Assembly: GCF_023555055.1 (NCBI RefSeq)
Contig: NZ_JAMJPL010000002.1
Location: 310,001 to 374,000 of the forward strand
Direction: 5' to 3'
Source: Marinobacter sp. ATCH36
GTDB lineage: Bacteria; Pseudomonadota; Gammaproteobacteria; Pseudomonadales; Oleiphilaceae
DNA length: 64,000 bases
In this document: one piece after another, positions 50,587-59,537 of the stretch
Layout: every line of letters begins with the position of its first letter
Numbering within the stretch: the first letter of the stretch is position 1
Notes under the pieces: model-generated
Seen by the model: the letters and a program-made list of their open reading frames with translations, nothing else
Told to the model about the DNA's origin: nothing
Databases searched by the model: none
Made by a program: the position numbers and the translations under genes

Positions 50587-52314
50587 CCCCATCACCAGGC
50601 CATTCTCATCAAGCGCAATATCCAGGGCTGCCGGTCGCCGTGGCAGGCCCGGCATGGTCATGATGTCGCCACACACTGCCACCACAAATCCGGCCCCTGC
50701 AGCAAGGCGCACTTCCCTGACCGGCAGCATATGACCAGACGGTGCGCCTTTCAGCGCTGAATCCGCCGAGAAGCTGTATTGGGTCTTGGCGATACACACC
50801 GGCAGATGACCAAAGCCCAGGGCCTCGTATTCCTCAAGCTGCCGCTTTGCCACAGTTGTAAACTCAACACTCCCCGCGTGATATATGCGAGTTGCAATGG
50901 TACGAATTTTCTCCGCCAGTGGAAGGCTGTCCTCATAAAGGAATTTCACGTCTGGCGTGCCCTCGTCCATCTGATCGAGCACCGCCTGGGCAAGTTCTGT
51001 AGCCCCCTCACCTCCGGTTGCCCAGTGGTCCGCCGGCACCGCCCTCACGCCGAGATCTTCACTGAGAGATTGCACAAGTGCCAATTCATCTTCGGTGTCG
51101 TCCGGAAAGCGATTGATACAGACCACCGGGTTCAGGCCAAACTGCTGCAGGTTGCGAATATGGCGCTCGAGATTGGCAGCGCCCTCACGCAGGGCCGGAA
51201 GGTCGGGAATGCCCAGGCGGCTGCGGGGAACACCGCCCTGCATTTTCAGCGCCCTGATAGTGCAGACCACCACAGCGGCATCGGGCCGCAAGCCGCTGTG
51301 TCGGCATTTGATATCGATGAATTTTTCCGCGCCCAGGTCAGCGCCGAATCCGGCTTCTGTCACCACCACGTCGTTCAGTGCCAGCGCCGCCCGCGTTGCA
51401 GTCACGGAATTGCAGCCGTGAGCGATATTGGCAAAGGGGCCGCCATGGATGAACACCGGATTGTGCTCCAGGCTCTGCACCAGGTTCGGCTGCAGCGCCT
51501 CTTTTAACAGCACCAGCAGCGAGCCCTCTACGCCAAGGTCACGCACAGTAACGGGCGTCATGTCGGTGCGCCTGCCAACGATAATATTGCCCAATCGCTG
51601 CTTCAGGTCCGCCCTGCCATCCGCCAGGCAAAGTATGGCCATGATTTCCGATGAAACCGTGATATCGAATCCGGTCTCCCGAGGCACGCCGTGTGCCGCT
51701 CCGCCCAGACCACAGACCATGTTTCTCAGGGACCGGTCGGTTATATCCATGACTCTGCGCCAGCTTATATAGCGAGGGTCCAGCCCGGCTTCGTTACCCC
51801 AGTGAATGTGATTATCGATCAGTGACGCCAGCAGGTTATGGGCACTGGTGATGGCGTGGAAGTCGCCATTGAAATGCAGGTTGATATCCTCCATTGGAAT
51901 CACCTGGGCGCGGCCACCGCCAGCCGCACCGCCCTTCATGCCAAAGCATGGGCCCAGGGAGGGTTCACGCAGGCACACCGACGAGCGCACGCCGAGACGG
52001 TTAAAGCCATCGTTCAGCCCCACGCTGGTGGTGGTTTTACCCTCACCCGCCGGGGTTGGCGTAATGGCCGTTACCAGCACCAGCTTGCCCCTGGGTGCAG
52101 TATCGGAGGTATCCACGTACGCCATATCCAGCTTGGCCTTGTAATGCCCGAAAGGCACCAGGCTTTCCGCCGGCAGGCCAAAACGCTGCTGGGCCAGCAG
52201 CAGCATGGAAAGGGGCTGCACCGAACGGGCAATCTCGATGTCCGGCGTTCCCGGCGGTGGAAAGGCAGCCGGCACAGGTGTAGCGGATTTCAGGTTACTG
52301 TACTGAAGACTCAT
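50578..52314 (-). CDS. fhs: Formate-tetrahydrofolate ligase
   Basis: 578 aa, slightly longer than 556-aa clostridial enzymes. The P-loop-like ATP/THF region is [24 protein letters not shown]; the family motifs [40 protein letters not shown] and [18 protein letters not shown] end are present. It makes 10-formyl-THF from formate and ATP; the reverse direction yields ATP plus formate. ATG 52314 (AGAGGGGACAGTTTC upstream) begins [15 protein letters not shown]; it overlaps the MTHFR-like stop by 20 nt. In this cassette it would finish oxidation of a methyl group. Confidence 0.93.
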   Translation of the reverse strand: MSLQYSNLKSATPVPAAFPPPGTPDIEIARSVQPLSMLLLAQQRFGLPAESLVPFGHYKAKLDMAYVDTSDTAPRGKLVLVTAITPTPAGEGKTTTSVGLNDGFNRLGVRSSVCLREPSLGPCFGMKGGAAGGGRAQVIPMEDINLHFNGDFHAITSAHNLLASLIDNHIHWGNEAGLDPRYISWRRVMDITDRSLRNMVCGLGGAAHGVPRETGFDITVSSEIMAILCLADGRADLKQRLGNIIVGRRTDMTPVTVRDLGVEGSLLVLLKEALQPNLVQSLEHNPVFIHGGPFANIAHGCNSVTATRAALALNDVVVTEAGFGADLGAEKFIDIKCRHSGLRPDAAVVVCTIRALKMQGGVPRSRLGIPDLPALREGAANLERHIRNLQQFGLNPVVCINRFPDDTEDELALVQSLSEDLGVRAVPADHWATGGEGATELAQAVLDQMDEGTPDVKFLYEDSLPLAEKIRTIATRIYHAGSVEFTTVAKRQLEEYEALGFGHLPVCIAKTQYSFSADSALKGAPSGHMLPVREVRLAAGAGFVVAVCGDIMTMPGLPRRPAALDIALDENGLVMGLT

Positions 52315-53224
52315 GAAACTGTCCCCTCTGGTCCTCAATGGACCCGCTGTGTTCTTGAATCCACTGCGCCGACTGGCGCAACCCACCGAATGGAAAGAGA
52401 TGGATACCCCGTAGCAGGGTGTCCGGATTGTCCAGGCAATACTGGACCAGTGTTCGCACCATGGTGTCCGGCGTCCACGCCCTTAACAGCCTGGCGCTAC
52501 CCGGCCGGCGCAGCATTGCCCGGGCGGAGGCGCCGACGCCACACTGGGCAGCGTAGGCAATGAGGGTTTTTACCCGTGTAGGGCCTGCCAGGCCAATGTC
52601 GACGGGCACCTCTTCCAGAATATTTCCGAGGCTTTGCAGCCAGTCGATGACCACGTTGGCATCGAAGGTAAACTGGGTTACCACCCATAGCCGCGTATCG
52701 GTCGTGCGGGCATATTCGCGCTTGATGCCCAGAGCCTGGGTCAGGGTTGCCCGGTCCGCCATGGGATGCCCGTCCGGATGGGCGGCAACACCAATACCGT
52801 GAAACCGGAACTGGGCCAGAAGCCCGGACTCGAGCACCGCTAACGTATCCGGGAACGGGCCGGCAACAGAGTCGCTGTCGCCGGCAATCAGCAGCAATCG
52901 GTCTACCCGGCTTTCGTCCAGCTGTACCAGCCAGTCACGCAGCTGTTCGCGGCTCTGGGCCATCCGGGCGGGCACGTGGGGTATTGGCTGCATACCTATA
53001 TCCAGAAGATGCCGGCAAGCGGCCAGGGTATCGCCGAACTGCCCTTTGGGCAGGAAAGGCACGTACACGCAGGTGCCCTTTGGCAAAAGCTCCTGAAGGT
53101 CCTCCGCTGCCAATATCTGGCGCGGTGTCGCCTCAATCGACGCTGAACGTACCAGGGATCGCAGCCGTGCCTCTGCTTCGGCACCCGGAACACCGGGTGC
53201 CCGCTTTTCGTTCACCAGTTTCAT
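52295..53224 (-). CDS. Divergent methylenetetrahydrofolate reductase-like protein
   Basis: 309 aa with a TIM-barrel of the MTHFR type: [36 protein letters not shown], the central [25 protein letters not shown] (FAD region) and [14 protein letters not shown]-terminal [16 protein letters not shown] resembles folate-binding strands. MTHFRs interconvert methylene- and methyl-THF; here it could run in the oxidative direction. ATG 53224 lies 10 nt after GGGGGTAG. Its stop overlaps the fhs start, so the two are coupled. It is more divergent than MetF, so a dedicated role is likely. Confidence 0.8.
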   Translation of the reverse strand: MKLVNEKRAPGVPGAEAEARLRSLVRSASIEATPRQILAAEDLQELLPKGTCVYVPFLPKGQFGDTLAACRHLLDIGMQPIPHVPARMAQSREQLRDWLVQLDESRVDRLLLIAGDSDSVAGPFPDTLAVLESGLLAQFRFHGIGVAAHPDGHPMADRATLTQALGIKREYARTTDTRLWVVTQFTFDANVVIDWLQSLGNILEEVPVDIGLAGPTRVKTLIAYAAQCGVGASARAMLRRPGSARLLRAWTPDTMVRTLVQYCLDNPDTLLRGIHLFPFGGLRQSAQWIQEHSGSIEDQRGQFHESSVQ

Positions 53225-53260
53225 AAACCAGCTACCCCCTGCCAAGTGTGGACTTCATAT

Positions 53261-53283
53261 GGGGAGGCGGCATTCGCCTCCCC
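53261..53283 (-). terminator. Hairpin between the DmdA/GcvT-like and MTHFR-like genes
   Basis: GGGGAGGCG (53261-53269), loop GCATT, CGCCTCCCC (53275-53283). A 9-bp stem in the 70-nt gap. It lacks a U-tract on the minus strand, so it may cause partial termination or RNA stabilisation and set different levels of the upstream demethylase and the downstream genes. Confidence 0.5.
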
Positions 53284-53294
53284 AACCAACCCCG

Positions 53295-54656
53295 CTAGTC
53301 AGCGAAGTCGATTCCCTTGGCCCGGGCCCGTTCGCGGGCATTGGCGTTCACTGACGGGCGGAAGGGAATTTCCACCACTTCGGCTTCCACATCGGTGGAA
53401 CCATCCGCTGCAGCGTACTCGACAGGCAGGTGCACGGTCAGGCGGGTACCGATACTGCGCAAATCAAACGGCACGTACGCCAGCGCAATGTTGGTTTCCA
53501 GCTCCGGGGAGTACCAGGGCGAGGTCACATAGCCTTCCGGCTCGCCACCATCCGGACCGCTGACTAGCCAGAAATCATTCGCGTAGTCGGTCACCTGGCC
53601 GCCGCCGAAGCGTATACCCACCATGATATGGGTGAAAGGCGGGCGACCGGCATCGAGCTGTTCGCGCGCTTTTTCGAGGGCCTGCTTGCCGATGTAATCC
53701 GCTTCCTTGTTGCGCGGTACCTGGTACGCCAGTGCACACTGGAATGGCAGGGTTTCGGCGTCCACATCCTGACCCCAGGACAGGATGCCTGCGGCAATGC
53801 GGCGATGGTGCGCGGGGGCAATCACCCTCAGGTTATGGGGCTCACCGGCTGCAAGCACGGTGTACCAGAGATCCTCAGCGTATTTGGTGGCCTCCTTGAG
53901 GTAAATCTCGTAGCCCTTCTCGCCGGTAAAGCCGGTCTGGGATACGATCACGTCATGCCCCGCTACCTGACCTTCCATCAGGCCGTAGTAGGGAAGCTCC
54001 TTGACCGCTTCACCAAAAAGATCGGTCATCAGCGCTTCGGATTTCGGGCCCTGGATCTGTACCGGAGCCACATCAATTTCCGCAATGCTGACATTAAAGC
54101 CCATGCCGATGTTCACACCCCGCATCCAGAGTTCCAAATCACTGTCGGAGAGTGAGAACCAGAATTCATCTTCAGCGACGCGCAGCAATACCGGGTCATT
54201 GATGATGCCGCCCTCCTCGTTGCAGAGGATGACGTACTTGCCACGCATGGGCTTGATCTTGCTGGCGTCCCGGGTAATCACATAGTTCACGAAACGCTCG
54301 GCGTCCGGGCCTTTGACCTGGATCTGGCGCTCGACCGCCACGTTCCACATGGTGACGTCATGGATCAGCGACTCATATTCCACCATCGCGCCACCGTCTT
54401 CCGGGCGCACATATCCGCGGGGATGGTACATCCGGTTATAGACTGTCGCGCGCCAGCAGCCAGCCTCGAAAGCCAGATGCCAGTACGGCGACTTGCGAAC
54501 TCTGGTGGAAATCAGCATTTCCACCGGCGTGGGGCCAGACTGTCGCAGATTGACGGGAACGCGACGATCAGACTGGTCGACGCTGCCAGGTTGGCGGGCG
54601 GCACCCGCGCGTTGTTGTGGGTAATCTATCAGTGCTTTTTCGAATTGAACGGCCAT
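53295..54656 (-). CDS. DmdA/GcvT-like tetrahydrofolate-dependent demethylase (candidate)
   Basis: 453 aa of the GcvT superfamily. The N-terminal part WNVAVERQIQVKGPDAERF and the LNDP-like IINDPVLLRVAEDEFWFSLSDSD, IAEIDVAPVQIQGPKSEALM and ILSWGQDVDAETLPFQCAL resemble DMSP demethylase DmdA more than GcvT. DmdA transfers a methyl group from DMSP to THF. No GcvP/GcvH genes are near. The substrate could be DMSP or another methylated compound. ATG 54656 has AAGGGGGAGATAGCA upstream. The downstream MTHFR-like and Fhs proteins fit onward oxidation of 5-methyl-THF. Confidence 0.75.
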   Translation of the reverse strand: MAVQFEKALIDYPQQRAGAARQPGSVDQSDRRVPVNLRQSGPTPVEMLISTRVRKSPYWHLAFEAGCWRATVYNRMYHPRGYVRPEDGGAMVEYESLIHDVTMWNVAVERQIQVKGPDAERFVNYVITRDASKIKPMRGKYVILCNEEGGIINDPVLLRVAEDEFWFSLSDSDLELWMRGVNIGMGFNVSIAEIDVAPVQIQGPKSEALMTDLFGEAVKELPYYGLMEGQVAGHDVIVSQTGFTGEKGYEIYLKEATKYAEDLWYTVLAAGEPHNLRVIAPAHHRRIAAGILSWGQDVDAETLPFQCALAYQVPRNKEADYIGKQALEKAREQLDAGRPPFTHIMVGIRFGGGQVTDYANDFWLVSGPDGGEPEGYVTSPWYSPELETNIALAYVPFDLRSIGTRLTVHLPVEYAAADGSTDVEAEVVEIPFRPSVNANARERARAKGIDFAD

Positions 54657-54745
54657 TGCTATCTCCCCCTTACCGGGTTGTTGATAGCCTTAATGTGACC
54701 CTGTTTGAGTTTTGCGGATGGAACCAATACGACACTGGCATAACC

Positions 54746-54781
54746 AAAAACGTCAGAGGGATGGCCTTGGCCATCCCTCTG
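54746..54781 (-). terminator. Intrinsic terminator after the transporter gene
   Basis: CAGAGGGATGGCC (54754-54766), TT, GGCCATCCCTCTG (54769-54781): a 13-bp perfect stem. On the minus strand, after ACG, it is followed by TTTTT (54750-54746). It lies 12 nt after the transporter stop and precedes the DmdA-like gene, so the demethylase may have its own promoter in the remaining about 90 bp. Confidence 0.7.
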
Positions 54782-54793
54782 GTTTGCAGACAG

Positions 54794-56143
54794 TCAATCG
54801 TGGGGTATCGGGTCCGGGCTGCGGTCCCAGCCGACCATTGCAAGCGTGGCCACCACACCGATCAGCAGGCCAATCCAGGGCTCGAAGAACGCCAGCGCCG
54901 CGCCGATCAGCACCACCGTTCCCCGGGAGGCATTATCCCTGGGAATGGACATGGCAATGTAGGCACAGGCAAAGCCGGTGAGCACCAGAGTGAGCGAGAG
55001 TGCAATGCCCAGCAATGGCTTCAGGCCCGTCATCAGCGGCAACAGGAAATAAATAAACGGCAGCCCCATCAGGTAGTAAGACGCCAGGCCGCTGTGCAGG
55101 CTACCCATTGCTCTGGGGCCCTGTTTCCAGCGCTGCACCACAATCACGTGGACACCGGTCCAGACCGCACCCTGGGTGGGGAAAAACGGGGCGAAGATGC
55201 CCATCAGCGCATTGCGGATCGACAGCGAAAAATGCGTGCGGTTGAGGTTGATATCGATGTGCTCGTCGGTACGGACTTTCATGCCGTCGCGCAGGACTTC
55301 ATTTCCCGTTACCAGGTCACCAAACAGAATGATGTAGGCAATCAACGCCAGCGGCACACTCTGGGCGATCATTTCAAACGACGGCCAGCCATTGACCAAT
55401 GGCGACGCCTTGGCAACCGCTTCCGTCAGCGGCGGCACCATAAAGCCCCATTGGATATCAAAACTGACCTCACCTACAAACGGCCCCACCATCGCAGCGA
55501 TCATAAAGCCCGGCAGTAGCCCCAACGCACCGACCATGAAGAAGAACCGGTTACGCGCCTTCAGTTTCTGCATCGGCACGGAGAAAGTAAAAATCAGGCA
55601 GATGGCGCAGGCCAGAGTGGTGGCAATGGGCTGCTCCAGCAGGAAACGATCAGCGTCGTCAATAAACACCCGTTTCAGGGCGGCAATCGCGGCGCCAAGA
55701 ATAATGCCGGCCTTGAGGGTATCCGGTAGCCAGATGACGAACCGTCGCCCCAATCCGGTAATCCCCAGAATAAACACTAGCGAGGCAAATACCAGGGAAA
55801 GCGCTGTCATGGCCTGAAAGCGGCTGGAGGGGTCTTCGTAACCACCAACCACAAAGGCCAGAATTAATGGCAACGCAGGGGTTATCCAGCCCCCGGCGTA
55901 GGGTTCGCCAAAAACAATAACCGCCGACGCAATCAGGAAGGCATGGACCATGGACAAGGCAATGGCTTCGTCAAAGCTGAGGCCAAAGTAAGCCGTCATG
56001 ATCGGAATCAGCGCCAACCCCGTTGCCGCAGACACCATTAGTCCCTGAAGGAACTCCGACCAGCAAAGCTTGGTGTGATAAAAAGGAACACGGAAGGTAA
56101 ACGGGCCCCATCGCCAGCCCGCCAGCTCTTGTCTTTCTGCCAT
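54794..56143 (-). CDS. Multi-pass membrane transporter (NCS2/SulP-like fold, substrate unknown)
   Basis: 449 aa with 12 or more hydrophobic segments. It resembles the UraA/SulP-type fold: GLALIPIMTAYFGLSFDEAIAL in the first half, ITPALPLILAFVVGG, and QSVPLALIAYIILFGDLVTGNEVLRDG in the middle, where the two half-helices meet. I do not assign a substrate. The upstream position on the same strand as the demethylase cassette suggests uptake of the methylated substrate. ATG 56143; the end is followed by a strong terminator. Confidence 0.75.
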   Translation of the reverse strand: MAERQELAGWRWGPFTFRVPFYHTKLCWSEFLQGLMVSAATGLALIPIMTAYFGLSFDEAIALSMVHAFLIASAVIVFGEPYAGGWITPALPLILAFVVGGYEDPSSRFQAMTALSLVFASLVFILGITGLGRRFVIWLPDTLKAGIILGAAIAALKRVFIDDADRFLLEQPIATTLACAICLIFTFSVPMQKLKARNRFFFMVGALGLLPGFMIAAMVGPFVGEVSFDIQWGFMVPPLTEAVAKASPLVNGWPSFEMIAQSVPLALIAYIILFGDLVTGNEVLRDGMKVRTDEHIDINLNRTHFSLSIRNALMGIFAPFFPTQGAVWTGVHVIVVQRWKQGPRAMGSLHSGLASYYLMGLPFIYFLLPLMTGLKPLLGIALSLTLVLTGFACAYIAMSIPRDNASRGTVVLIGAALAFFEPWIGLLIGVVATLAMVGWDRSPDPIPHD

Positions 56144-56347
56144 TTTGGATTACCCGCATATCGTTATATTTGTAGTGACCTGAGTATGGAAAGGGTTCGG
56201 GTATTCCGCGAATGAATTTTTCTGATTGGCACTGATAAACGCCATTGATATCCAGCACCCCATAATGCTGGCTGGCTAACGCCCCGGCCCCACTATAAAC
56301 TGACCGACAGACCATTCCCTAGCGCCCAACACATTGAGGAGCCGACG

Positions 56348-56761
56348 TTGACACTGACCACCCCCGCCCTTCTGTTTCCAGCCATCTCATTACTGTTGCT
56401 CGCATACACCAATCGGTTTCTGGTTCTGGCCCAATTGATCCGCCAGCTCAAGCAAATGGACACAGAAGAAGATCATGCTCTGATCGCTCGGCAAATCAGC
56501 ATGCTGCGCAAACGCATTCTGCTGACCAAGCGCATGCAAGCTTATGGCGTTCTCAGTTTTTTCGTATGCACCGTGTCCATGTTCGTTCTGTTTGTAGGAG
56601 CCCAGCTTACCGGCGCGATTGCATTCGGAATCAGCCTGATTCTGCTCTCGATATCTCTGTTGTATTCGCTTTATGAGATCGTGATTTCGACCAACGCCAT
56701 CAACGTTGAGCTTGAGAGCTTTGAGGCGAGGAAGCAGGGGGAAGCGGGAAAGCGGGAATAA
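56348..56761 (+). CDS. DUF2721 family membrane protein
   Basis: 137 aa with an N-terminal hydrophobic segment (LLFPAISLLLLAYTNRFLVL), a charged helix with the conserved ARQISMLRKRILLTKRMQAYG, then two more TMs (VLSFFVCTVSMFVLFVGA, AFGISLILLSISLLYSLYEIVIS). This pattern is DUF2721; function unknown. TTG 56348 is the start, with GAGGAG 7 nt upstream. Its 3' end overlaps the convergent hydrolase by 62 nt, a notably long overlap. Confidence 0.87.
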   Translation: MTLTTPALLFPAISLLLLAYTNRFLVLAQLIRQLKQMDTEEDHALIARQISMLRKRILLTKRMQAYGVLSFFVCTVSMFVLFVGAQLTGAIAFGISLILLSISLLYSLYEIVISTNAINVELESFEARKQGEAGKRE

Positions 56762-57785
56762 CAAACTCCTCCAGAAGCGCGTTCTGCTGTTGCATGAACG
56801 AAGGTGAGGCCGGAGGTTGCGGGTCAGAGGTCATTACCACGGTCATCGCCAGTTCGGGAAATACATACAGCATCTGCCCACCGTAACCACGGCCGTAATA
56901 AGCGCGCTGCCCTCCAAGATCCGTCACAAACCAGCCATAGCCATAACGGTCATCGGTGTATCGGGAAACGCCACGCTGTGTCCAGGACAGGTCTATCCAG
57001 GCTTTTGAAAGCAGCCGTTCGCCGTTATACACACCGTTGTTGCGGTAAAGTTCTCCAATCTTGAGCAATGCCATAGGAGACAAGTGCATATCGTTGCCGC
57101 CGAAATAAATCCCCTGGGGATCCCTCAGCCAGGCACGAACGCGGATCCCCAGCGGCTCGCCCAGCCAATTACGGGTAACATACAGAGTGCTGCGCCCCGT
57201 GCTTTTGGTCAGCGCCGCGGAAAGCAGATGATAGCTGCCTGTGGAATACAGCATGTCACCGCCCGGTTCCGCCACGAAGGAACGGTTAAGCGCATAGTCC
57301 ACCCAGTTATCACTGTTGACCCACTCGCCGTAATATCGCCCTGAGGTTCGCTGCAGCCCGGCCTGCATTGATAACAGGTGGCTGATGGTCACCTCGCTGA
57401 CCCGGGCACTGGCATCGTCGGGCACATCCAGGATTTCGGCGATGGATTGATCCACACTCTCGAACACGCCGCGATCAATGGCCATGCCGACTACTGCGGA
57501 AAGTACTGTTTTGGAGAGGGACTTGATGTTGGCCGGCTCGTCCAGTTCCGGTCCACGGAATGCCCGTGAAAATACCGTTTGGCCGTTCACCGCAACAACA
57601 AGACTATGCAGGCGATCAAGAGCTGCCGCGCGCTCCGCCAAACCGGGGAATGTACCCGCGTTACCGGCAGGCTCGTCGCCAGGGCTCTCTGCCCATGCTT
57701 TTGCAGGCAAAAGCATGAACGCCAGGATTAGCAATGCCCGCGCCTGCAAGCAGACGAACCGGACAAACGCTATCGTGTGCCCCAT
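56700..57785 (-). CDS. Serine hydrolase, beta-lactamase class C-like, exported
   Basis: 361 aa. A signal peptide (ARALLILAFMLLPAKAWA) is followed by a penicillin-binding-like fold: SxxK in IKSLSKTVLSAVVG, the YxS-like LYSTGSYHLL, and the HTG-like RGYGGQML region. Family members are beta-lactamases, esterases or D-amino-acid peptidases; none can be preferred. The C-terminal 20 residues (Pro/Ser/Gln-rich) are encoded in the overlap with DUF2721. The start overlaps the upstream small membrane gene by 16 nt. Confidence 0.88.
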   Translation of the reverse strand: MGHTIAFVRFVCLQARALLILAFMLLPAKAWAESPGDEPAGNAGTFPGLAERAAALDRLHSLVVAVNGQTVFSRAFRGPELDEPANIKSLSKTVLSAVVGMAIDRGVFESVDQSIAEILDVPDDASARVSEVTISHLLSMQAGLQRTSGRYYGEWVNSDNWVDYALNRSFVAEPGGDMLYSTGSYHLLSAALTKSTGRSTLYVTRNWLGEPLGIRVRAWLRDPQGIYFGGNDMHLSPMALLKIGELYRNNGVYNGERLLSKAWIDLSWTQRGVSRYTDDRYGYGWFVTDLGGQRAYYGRGYGGQMLYVFPELAMTVVMTSDPQPPASPSFMQQQNALLEEFVIPAFPLPPASSPQSSQAQR

Positions 57786-58048
57786 ATCCTGGCCACGGCG
57801 CTGTCACTGCCCAAAAGACCAACCACAAAGCAGACCAGACTGATCACGAAAAACAGAACGATGGGCAGCAGCGCACTCAACGTTTGCGCGAAGATCGAGA
57901 AGAAAAGCGATACACCGGAAAGAACAAGAAACAGCAACCCCACCACCAGCAGTATCTTGCGGTGAGATGGGCGATAGCCCTCGGCATGGCTGCCTTTTTC
58001 GAAGAAGAACAGAATAGGCCAGAAGACCTTTCGCAAAACATCTTTCAC
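57770..58048 (-). CDS. Small two-TM membrane protein, unknown family
   Basis: 92 aa: an amphipathic basic start (MKDVLRKVFWPILFFFEKG), a loop YRPSHRKI, then two hydrophobic helices (LLVVGLLFLVLSGVSLFFSIF, LLPIVLFFVISLVCFVVGLLG) and a short basic tail. It looks like a conserved gammaproteobacterial protein without a named function. The ATG at 58048 has GTGAAAG upstream. It overlaps the downstream hydrolase start by 16 nt, suggesting co-translation, and lies 10 nt after a thioesterase gene. Confidence 0.72.
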   Translation of the reverse strand: MKDVLRKVFWPILFFFEKGSHAEGYRPSHRKILLVVGLLFLVLSGVSLFFSIFAQTLSALLPIVLFFVISLVCFVVGLLGSDSAVARIWGTR

Positions 58049-58058
58049 TGAATAAACC

Positions 58059-58490
58059 TCATATTTTTTCCCGGGGGCTTACAACAGCCAGGGTCACCGT
58101 CGCCTTGGAAACCAGCCGCATGTCCCCAGTGGTGCCACAATACACCTCGGACTCTACCACGGTCAGAGAGGAGCCTGCTTTGAGCACGGTGGCGATACAT
58201 TCGATGTGAGTGCCTTTTGCCGACCTCAACAGCTTCAGTGAAAAATCCGACGTCAGAACGATCTGCCCCGGCCCTGCCACGGAAGCCCCCGCCGCTCCAG
58301 CAGTATGATCGGCCACGGTGGCCTGAACCCCGAAATGAACGAAACCATCCTGCTGCAAATGCCTGTTGGCCAGCACAAGCCGTGTACGGCACTCACCAGG
58401 TTCAATGGACGTCAGCTCCAGGCCAAGATCGGCAATAAATGGCGCTGATGAAAAAATCCGTTCCACTTCTTTTTTGTTGAGATTGTCCAC
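58059..58490 (-). CDS. PaaI-type hotdog thioesterase
   Basis: 143 aa with the hotdog fold: LANRHLQQDGFVHFGVQATVADHTAGAA contains the HxG(x)nD core, with the Asp as catalytic base, followed by a long strand pair SDFSLKLLRSAKGTHIECIATV. Members cleave acyl-CoA thioesters (PaaI, 4HBT). It is one of two adjacent thioesterase genes (the next is 22 nt upstream), so they may share regulation but are different subfamilies. ATG 58490 follows AGTTGCAGTG. Confidence 0.87.
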   Translation of the reverse strand: MDNLNKKEVERIFSSAPFIADLGLELTSIEPGECRTRLVLANRHLQQDGFVHFGVQATVADHTAGAAGASVAGPGQIVLTSDFSLKLLRSAKGTHIECIATVLKAGSSLTVVESEVYCGTTGDMRLVSKATVTLAVVSPREKI

Positions 58491-58512
58491 TGCAACTCCC
58501 CATTAATTGGCC

Positions 58513-58908
58513 CTAGGCTTCAAAAGCATGCTCCGCCAGCCTCTCACGGATGGCGTCGGGTATCGGAACGGACTTTTGCGTCTCGTAGTCAAAATGAATC
58601 AGTACCGTCACACCACGGGCGACCACCACGCCGTTCTGCCAGGCTTCCTGAATGACCTGAACCGATGAATTGCCGATAGTGCCGATTCCGGAATGTATCT
58701 CCACGGGGGTGAGCCAGTAACACTGGGCCTTCAGGTCTATCTCCATTCTTGCCAGGATCAGCGGCCACCCTTTCGGGGTGAGTGCGGGGTGGAAAATCCG
58801 GAAAATCGACGTTCGTGCCTGCTCGAACCAGACCGGATAGACGGTATTGTTAATATGGCCCAGGGCATCGGTATCACTGAATCGCGGCTCAACTTCATAA
58901 AAAAACAT
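58513..58908 (-). CDS. YbgC/4HBT-type acyl-CoA thioesterase
   Basis: 131 aa. The hotdog signature is RFSDTDALGHINNTVYPVWFEQART: Asp at the catalytic position and the HINN turn typical of the YbgC/FcbC branch. The C-terminal strands GVTVLIHFDYETQKSVPIPDAIR follow. Acyl-ACP or aromatic acyl-CoA substrates are possible. The start ATG 58908 begins MFFYEVEPRFSD, as in the family. Upstream is a 70-bp gap to the thpR gene. Confidence 0.9.
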   Translation of the reverse strand: MFFYEVEPRFSDTDALGHINNTVYPVWFEQARTSIFRIFHPALTPKGWPLILARMEIDLKAQCYWLTPVEIHSGIGTIGNSSVQVIQEAWQNGVVVARGVTVLIHFDYETQKSVPIPDAIRERLAEHAFEA

Positions 58909-58979
58909 GTGTGCTACCCAAGTTTTAGGTGATTAAACCGAAATCTTACCGAAATTCCGATCCGCGGGGCCAATGAATG

Positions 58980-59537
58980 TTATCGGGCACCAGACAACGG
59001 ATAAGTCTCAACCACGTGGTATACAGATCCACGCTCTCCCTGCACGCTCTCAAACAACGCAAAGCGGTCAACCTGAAACGGCTCGATGAGCAGCTCGTCA
59101 TAATCCTGCAGTAACTCAGCGACCGACCCGGCCTCCTTTTTGAAGCGGCACAGCGTGACATGCGGCTGGAAGCTGCGCTTTTCCTGAGCAAACCCAACGG
59201 ATGCCAGCCTCTGGTTCAGTCCAGCCTGGAGTTCCTCCAGTTTTTGAACAGGCCGGACCCCGGCCCAGAGATTTTTCGGGCGGTCCGGCTTACCAAAGCA
59301 TCCGACGCCACTGATGGCAAGATCGAACGGCAGTACCGGCAGGTTCCGGACTACCTCGCGAAGCACCGGTAAATGCTGCTCTTCCACACTGCCCAGAAAT
59401 GCCAGCGTAAGGTGCAACTGGTCCGCCCGCTGCCAGCGGGCACCGGCTAACGGCCGCTGAATCGACAGCAACTGCTGTTTGACGGATTCCGGTAAATCCA
59501 GCCCGAAGAACAGGCGGTGCTTGACCGGCTTATCCAT
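58980..59537 (-). CDS. thpR: RNA 2',3'-cyclic phosphodiesterase (ligT-like)
   Basis: 185 aa with two HxTx motifs: HLTLAFLGSVE and HVTLCRFKKE. Family members hydrolyse 2',3'-cyclic ends of RNA and were first named 2'-5' RNA ligase. The start is ATG 59537 (MDKPVKHRLFFGLDLPE). It overlaps the upstream CPBP protease gene by 8 nt, so they may be co-translated. Confidence 0.92.
   Translation of the reverse strand: MDKPVKHRLFFGLDLPESVKQQLLSIQRPLAGARWQRADQLHLTLAFLGSVEEQHLPVLREVVRNLPVLPFDLAISGVGCFGKPDRPKNLWAGVRPVQKLEELQAGLNQRLASVGFAQEKRSFQPHVTLCRFKKEAGSVAELLQDYDELLIEPFQVDRFALFESVQGERGSVYHVVETYPLSGAR

Noticed and set aside
53295..54656. Glycine cleavage system T protein (gcvT)
   Set aside because: No gcvH or gcvP neighbours and motif order closer to DmdA; kept as DmdA/GcvT-like.
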